64,000 nucleotides of DNA from RGIG7111 sp036839975 (GTDB lineage Bacteria; Bacillota; Clostridia; Peptostreptococcales; Anaerovoracaceae). Below the pieces are notes generated by a model. It saw nothing but the letters and a program-made list of their open reading frames with translations. It was not told the DNA's origin and searched no databases. A program made the translations under genes and the position numbers. The DNA lies in assembly GCA_036839975.1 (NCBI GenBank), contig DAISVU010000003.1:62001-126000 (forward strand), given 5' to 3'. Shown here one piece after another: positions 59,969 through 64,000 of this stretch; the first letter of the stretch is position 1; each line of letters opens with the position of its first letter.

Positions 59969-61988
59969 TCCCACAGGGATATGTTTCGGTGTCGAAAGGG
60001 CTCTGAGGAAAGCAGAAGCAGCAGCCGAAAGCAGTAAAAGCAGCGGACTGAGAGTATATACTTGTGGACCGTTAATACATAACAGGCAGGTAACAAATGA
60101 ATTTAAGAGAAAAGGTATCGGAATGATCGATGCTTTGGATGAGGCGGAAAGAGGCTCCACCGTTATCTTGAGATGCCATGGAGTGCCCAAGGAATTTTAT
60201 GAACTCGCCGGGGAAAGAGATCTTAACATAATCGATGCGACTTGTCCGTTTGTAGAGAAGATACATGAACTGGTTTTTAACGCGGCATGTGAGGGAAAAA
60301 ACATACTGATAGTCGGGGACAGCAGGCATCCGGAGGTAAAAGGTATAAATGGCTGGTGCGGTTTTGCTGCGGATATAGTTGAAAGCGATGAAGATATTTC
60401 ATGCCTCGATAAAGACGATTATTTTGTGGTCGCGCAGACAACTTTAAAAAAAGAAACATTCGATAAAACAATAGAACGGCTTAAGGCAAAGGGCAGGCGT
60501 CTTGAGATCAATAACACAATTTGCAATGCTACCAGAGACAGACAGAACAGCTGCCGTAAACTTGCTGAAACTGTGGATGCGATGATCGTGATTGGAGACA
60601 GAAACAGCTCCAATTCACTCAAACTTTTTGACATTGCTAAAAAATATTGCAGAAACAGTTTTTTTGCTGAAAATAAAGAAGATTTACCATTGAACAAAAT
60701 CAAATTATGTAATAGAATAGGTGTTGCGGCAGGTGCGTCAACACCTGAATGCATAATTAAGGAGGTTATTTCTGACATGGGTGAAAACATCACTAACAAC
60801 ACTGAAGAACTTACAATGTTGGACTTTATGGACGACATTGAAAAATCATTGAGACTGCCGAGGGGCGGTGAAATCGTAACAGGTAAAGTACATCAAGTAA
60901 ATGATAAGGAGATCATAGTAAATCTGGGCTGTAAAAAAGATGGTATCATTCCTTTGAATGAGATATCACTGGAAGAGGGTCAGACATTGACAGATCTTTA
61001 TAAAGAAGGCGATGAGATACAGGCAAAAGTCATCAAGACAGATGATGGCGATGGCAGTATACTTCTTTCCAAAAAGAAACTGGAAGTAAGTGAGCACTGG
61101 AATGAGATAAGTACGGCGTTTGAAAATAAAGAGACTATTGAGGTGACTGTCGTAAGAGTAGTAAATGGCGGAGTTATAGCAACGTACAAAGAAGTATCGG
61201 GATTTATTCCTCTTTCACAATTATCTGATAAATACGTAGAGGATCCTTCCGAATTTGTAGGTCAGACACTTGAGGTTAAGATTTCAAGAGTAGATAAGAG
61301 AAGAGGAAAAGCCGTATTCTCACATAAAATGGTACTAAATGCCGAAAAAGAAAAGCGCATTGCGGAGATATGGGAAAGTATCCATGTAGACGATGTCGTA
61401 AAAGGCAAGGTAATGAGGTTTACCGATTATGGCGCATTTGTGGACATTGGCGGCATAGACGGACTGCTGCATATATCCGAGATATCGTGGGACAAGCTTA
61501 AACACCCCAAAGAAGTACTTGAGATAGGACAGAACATAGAAGTTAAAGTCCTTGCAATGAATGCTGAAAAGGGGAAAATATCACTGGGTCTGAAACAGAA
61601 CCAGCCGGAGCCGTGGAGCGTTATAAATGACAATTATGAGATTGGACAGATCGTTGAAGGTAAAGTGGTACAGATAAAGGAATATGGAGCATTTGTTGAA
61701 CTTGAACCCGGTCTTGACGGACTGGTTCACATATCCGAAGTTGCTCATAAACGTGTTCCGGATATCAATAACGAGTTGTCTGTAGGCCAGATCGTTAATG
61801 CAAAGATCCTCGACATTGATGCAGATAGAAGAAGAATATCATTGAGTATCAAGGAAACTATAGATCCGGCTGAAGAAGCTGCTGCAGATGAAGCAAAAGC
61901 GGTGGCGCAGGAAGAAAAAGCGACGGCTAATTTCGTTGCTGAAGAAGCTGTAAAGTCTGATGAGGTTTCCGAAGAAACATCAGAATAA
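59949..61988 (+). CDS. ispH: IspH fused to ribosomal protein S1
   Basis: A 679-residue fusion. Residues 1-280 are 4-hydroxy-3-methylbut-2-enyl diphosphate reductase, the last step of the MEP isoprenoid pathway, with [4Fe-4S] cysteines in GICFGVERAL, DATCPFVEK and NNTICNATRDRQ, and the substrate His residues in CHGVP and RHPEVKG. Residues 310-650 are four S1 RNA-binding repeats (the clearest are YGAFVDIGGIDGLLHISE and YGAFVELEPGLDGLVHISE). The fusion is known in Clostridia. The last 35 residues are Ala/Glu-rich. ATG 59,949 lies inside the end of rarA. Confidence 0.95.
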   Translation: MKIIMADPTGICFGVERALRKAEAAAESSKSSGLRVYTCGPLIHNRQVTNEFKRKGIGMIDALDEAERGSTVILRCHGVPKEFYELAGERDLNIIDATCPFVEKIHELVFNAACEGKNILIVGDSRHPEVKGINGWCGFAADIVESDEDISCLDKDDYFVVAQTTLKKETFDKTIERLKAKGRRLEINNTICNATRDRQNSCRKLAETVDAMIVIGDRNSSNSLKLFDIAKKYCRNSFFAENKEDLPLNKIKLCNRIGVAAGASTPECIIKEVISDMGENITNNTEELTMLDFMDDIEKSLRLPRGGEIVTGKVHQVNDKEIIVNLGCKKDGIIPLNEISLEEGQTLTDLYKEGDEIQAKVIKTDDGDGSILLSKKKLEVSEHWNEISTAFENKETIEVTVVRVVNGGVIATYKEVSGFIPLSQLSDKYVEDPSEFVGQTLEVKISRVDKRRGKAVFSHKMVLNAEKEKRIAEIWESIHVDDVVKGKVMRFTDYGAFVDIGGIDGLLHISEISWDKLKHPKEVLEIGQNIEVKVLAMNAEKGKISLGLKQNQPEPWSVINDNYEIGQIVEGKVVQIKEYGAFVELEPGLDGLVHISEVAHKRVPDINNELSVGQIVNAKILDIDADRRRISLSIKETIDPAEEAAADEAKAVAQEEKATANFVAEEAVKSDEVSEETSE

Positions 61989-62014
61989 TAAATATCATAA
62001 ATCAAATATAGTTA

Positions 62015-62055
62015 AAAAATGCCCTTTTTTCGGAATTCCGTTAAAGGGGCATTTA
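62015..62055. terminator. Bidirectional terminator between ispH-rpsA and cysK
   Basis: The arms AAATGCCCTTT and AAAGGGGCATTT enclose a second small hairpin CGGAATTCCG. T-rich sequence lies on both sides of the arms. It serves the convergent plus and minus genes. Confidence 0.75.
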
Positions 62056-62071
62056 TTATAAATATATCGTT

Positions 62072-63004
62072 TTATTTTTCAAAAAGTGGTGTGCTGAAAT
62101 ATCTTTCGCCGGTATCGGGCAACAGTGTTACTACACGTTTTCCCTTGCCGAGTTTTTTAGCCATTTTTAAAGCCACGGCAACATTTGTACCGCTTGATAT
62201 TCCACAAAGTATACCCTCTTGAGATGCCAGATCCTTTGTTGTATTTATAGCTTCATCATCTGTTACTATTGAAATGTTGTCGTATATATTTGTATCGAGT
62301 ATATTGGGAATGAGCCCGTCGCCAATGCCCATCTGCAAATGAGTACCTATGTTACCGCCTGACAGTATTGCTGCGTTTTCAGGCTCTGCTGCCCATATGG
62401 ATATATCCGGAAAATGTTCTTTAAGAATCTGACCTATACCTGTTATGGTGCCGCCGGTACCTACTCCTGAACAAAACCCGTGTATAGGTCCGCGTATCTG
62501 TTCGAGTATTTCAAGAGCTGTATTTTCTTTGTGTGCCAGGAGATTGTCTCTGTTTTCAAATTGGTTCGGGATAAATACGTTGGGATCTTCTGCGGCAAGT
62601 CGCTTTGCTGTTGCCATGCATTCCTCTATACATTCTCCTATATCGCCTGCGTCATGTATGAGTTTTACTTCTGCACCGTAATGAGAAACTAAAAATCTTC
62701 GCTCTTTACTTACGGAATCCGGCATTATTATTATCGCACGGTATCCCTTTACTGCAGATACAAGTGCAAGCCCAATACCCTGATTGCCACTTGTAGGTTC
62801 TACGATTATTGTCTTGTCGGGGTTGATTTCCCCTCGTTCTTCAGCTGCAGAGATCATTTTTAATGCAGTTCGTGTTTTTATGGAACCGCCGATATTCATT
62901 CCCTCGTATTTTACCAGCAGATCAGCATCTTCTTTGCCTGTCATTTTGGAAAGTTTGATTATAGGGGTATTACCTACGGCTTCAAGGATATTATTATATA
63001 TCAT
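62072..63004 (-). CDS. cysK: Cysteine synthase (O-acetylserine sulfhydrylase)
   Basis: A 310-residue PLP enzyme. PLP Lys lies in GGSIKTRTALKM; the substrate loop is PTSGNQGIGLALV, where most CysK proteins have TSGNTG; the phosphate loop is GVGTGGTITGIG; the C-terminal Ser lies in GILCGISSGTNVAVAL. It makes cysteine from O-acetylserine and sulfide, possibly from other activated serines given the Thr-to-Gln change. It lies 33 bases downstream of recN on the minus strand, and may share its transcript. Confidence 0.9.
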   Translation of the reverse strand: MIYNNILEAVGNTPIIKLSKMTGKEDADLLVKYEGMNIGGSIKTRTALKMISAAEERGEINPDKTIIVEPTSGNQGIGLALVSAVKGYRAIIIMPDSVSKERRFLVSHYGAEVKLIHDAGDIGECIEECMATAKRLAAEDPNVFIPNQFENRDNLLAHKENTALEILEQIRGPIHGFCSGVGTGGTITGIGQILKEHFPDISIWAAEPENAAILSGGNIGTHLQMGIGDGLIPNILDTNIYDNISIVTDDEAINTTKDLASQEGILCGISSGTNVAVALKMAKKLGKGKRVVTLLPDTGERYFSTPLFEK

Positions 63005-63037
63005 TTATCGTCTCCTGTATTAATATTCATTATCTGT

Positions 63038-64000
63038 TTATTTTGATTCGTTAATAAGTTCTCGTGCATTATCAAGCGTTTTTTCGGTTATATTCATCCC
63101 GCCTGTGAGCCTTGCTATTTCATGGAGTTTTTTTTCATTGTCAAGGTGTTCGATGGTAGTATAGGTTTCTGTGTCATCAGAATCTTTTGATATCTTAAAG
63201 TTGTTTTTTCCGAAAGCAGCGATTTGTGGAAGATGTGTTATACATATTATCTGATGATTCCTTGAAAGCTCCAGGAGGTTTCTACCTACAATGCTTGCGG
63301 TGATACCGCTGATGCCACTGTCAATCTCGTCGAATATCATTGTCGGAATATCATCGTAATCACCGATTATCTTTTTGAATGCGAGCATTATTCTGGACAT
63401 CTCACCGCCGGAAGCAATCTTTGCAAGAGGCTTCATAGCTTCGCCTTTATTTGTGCTTATCATAAACTCTACGTTGTCGGTGCCATTAGAAGTATAGTGT
63501 TCTTTTTTAGAAAATGCAATTTTAAGATGTGCATTTGAGAAATTGAGCGTATCAAGTTCATGCTGTATCTTATCTTCAAGCATTTTTGCAGCCGACCGGC
63601 GTAAATCGCTGAGGTGCTCAGAGCTTTTTTTCAGTTTGTTCTCACATATCGAAAGCCTTTTTTCAAGTTCTGACCTCATGCCGGATGCATCCTCTACATA
63701 TTTGAGCTTTTCATTAAGTTTATCCTTGTAATCCAGGATATCTTCGATGCTGTTGCCATACTTGGCTTTAAAGCTTTCTATCAGATCAAGCCTACCGATA
63801 GCGATATCGAGTTCTTCCTGATTATATGTGGTTTTATCTCTGAGATTTCTTATTTGAAATGCCAGTGCTTCGAGATCATAATAAATATCAGAATACCTTT
63901 GCTCTAATTCTTTCAGTTCCTGTGAGTGCTCCGATATCTGACGTATCATTGTAAGACCTTGGGTTAGTTTTTCCAAAGCATTCGATGCCAGAGCACCCGA
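63038..64000 (-). CDS. recN: DNA repair protein RecN, C-terminal part
   Basis: The frame is open to the right edge of the window, so only about 320 C-terminal residues are seen. They include the end of the coiled coil (ELEQRYSDIYYDLEALAFQI), the ABC signature region LAKIASGGEMSRIMLAFK, Walker B TMIFDEIDSGISG and the His switch ICITHLPQIAAFG. RecN is an SMC-like ATPase that tethers DNA ends in double-strand break repair. The N-terminal Walker A part lies outside the window. Confidence 0.93.
   Translation of the reverse strand, partial: SGALASNALEKLTQGLTMIRQISEHSQELKELEQRYSDIYYDLEALAFQIRNLRDKTTYNQEELDIAIGRLDLIESFKAKYGNSIEDILDYKDKLNEKLKYVEDASGMRSELEKRLSICENKLKKSSEHLSDLRRSAAKMLEDKIQHELDTLNFSNAHLKIAFSKKEHYTSNGTDNVEFMISTNKGEAMKPLAKIASGGEMSRIMLAFKKIIGDYDDIPTMIFDEIDSGISGITASIVGRNLLELSRNHQIICITHLPQIAAFGKNNFKISKDSDDTETYTTIEHLDNEKKLHEIARLTGGMNITEKTLDNARELINESK

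Noticed and set aside
1..64000. CRISPR arrays, tRNA, rRNA and known riboswitches
   Set aside because: No regular spaced repeats, cloverleaf sequences or conserved riboswitch cores were seen by eye on either strand; a covariance-model search would be decisive.

Overview
The window looks like a piece of a chromosome from a low-GC anaerobic Firmicute of class Clostridia, probably a gut or oral Eubacteriales member. The order of the housekeeping genes and the IspH-ribosomal protein S1 fusion support this; I cannot name the genus. About half of the window is accessory DNA (1 to about 34,500) and the rest is mostly core (about 34,700 to 64,000).

Region 1 (1-6,393) is the end of a prophage, visibly richer in GC than what follows: a tail-end protein, holin, three-part endolysin, and a triplet of serine-recombinase-type genes. 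Next is a SUKH immunity / HNH nuclease toxin pair (6,461-7,748). Region 2 (8,038-26,254, plus a scrap at 27,145) is a decayed conjugative element of the Tn1549/CTn type: a CD1845-like protein, RepA-N, a DnaC-like ATPase, PcfB, TraG, the tail of topoisomerase III, an AlbA/HATPase regulator and the first part of a giant ArdC/SNF2-type protein. Its traG is split by a second element of about 10.65 kb (10,838-21,490). That inner element has its own large serine recombinase (internally deleted), TnpW, DUF3847, an oriT and a frameshifted MobA/MobL relaxase. Its cargo is a redox and nitrosative-stress cluster: a Crp/Fnr regulator of HcpR type, a diverging two-cluster ferredoxin protein, then DUF2249/AhpD-like, TIGR04076, DUF1858, bicupin, rubredoxin and hybrid cluster protein. 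The ferredoxin gene and the hcp operon each have the same 18-bp near-palindromic operator at the same distance from the -10 box, so the cluster reads as a small self-contained regulon. The outer element ends at an IS110-family remnant.

Region 3 (about 27,000-34,500) is a scrapyard with a few apparently live genes: a metallo-hydrolase behind a broken XRE gene, a transglutaminase-like protein, a secreted protein with a broken paralogue, a frameshifted alpha/beta hydrolase, a membrane protein and a sugar amidotransferase-like PP-loop enzyme with a 3' scrap of a second copy 2.8 kb upstream.

Region 4 (34,725-48,390) is core: GNAT, mtaB, HIT, rpsU, yqeY, phoH, ybeY, cdd, era, recO, a DUF4342 protein, glyS and a pyruvate phosphate dikinase gene. 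The dikinase has glutamine where the catalytic phospho-histidine should be and lacks its usual neighbour, the PPDK regulatory protein. Region 5 (47,224-58,211) is a Tad/Flp pilus locus (TadZ-like, TadA, TadB, TadC, Flp-like pilin, TadE-like proteins, DUF5702, DUF6382), interrupted by a CPA2 antiporter gene. One TadE-like protein ends in two identical-spacing Cys/His metal-binding motifs, and the DUF5702 gene is frameshifted at a T6 run. Region 6 (58,420-64,000) holds rarA, ispH-rpsA, cysK and the 3' part of recN. I found no tRNA, rRNA or CRISPR array.
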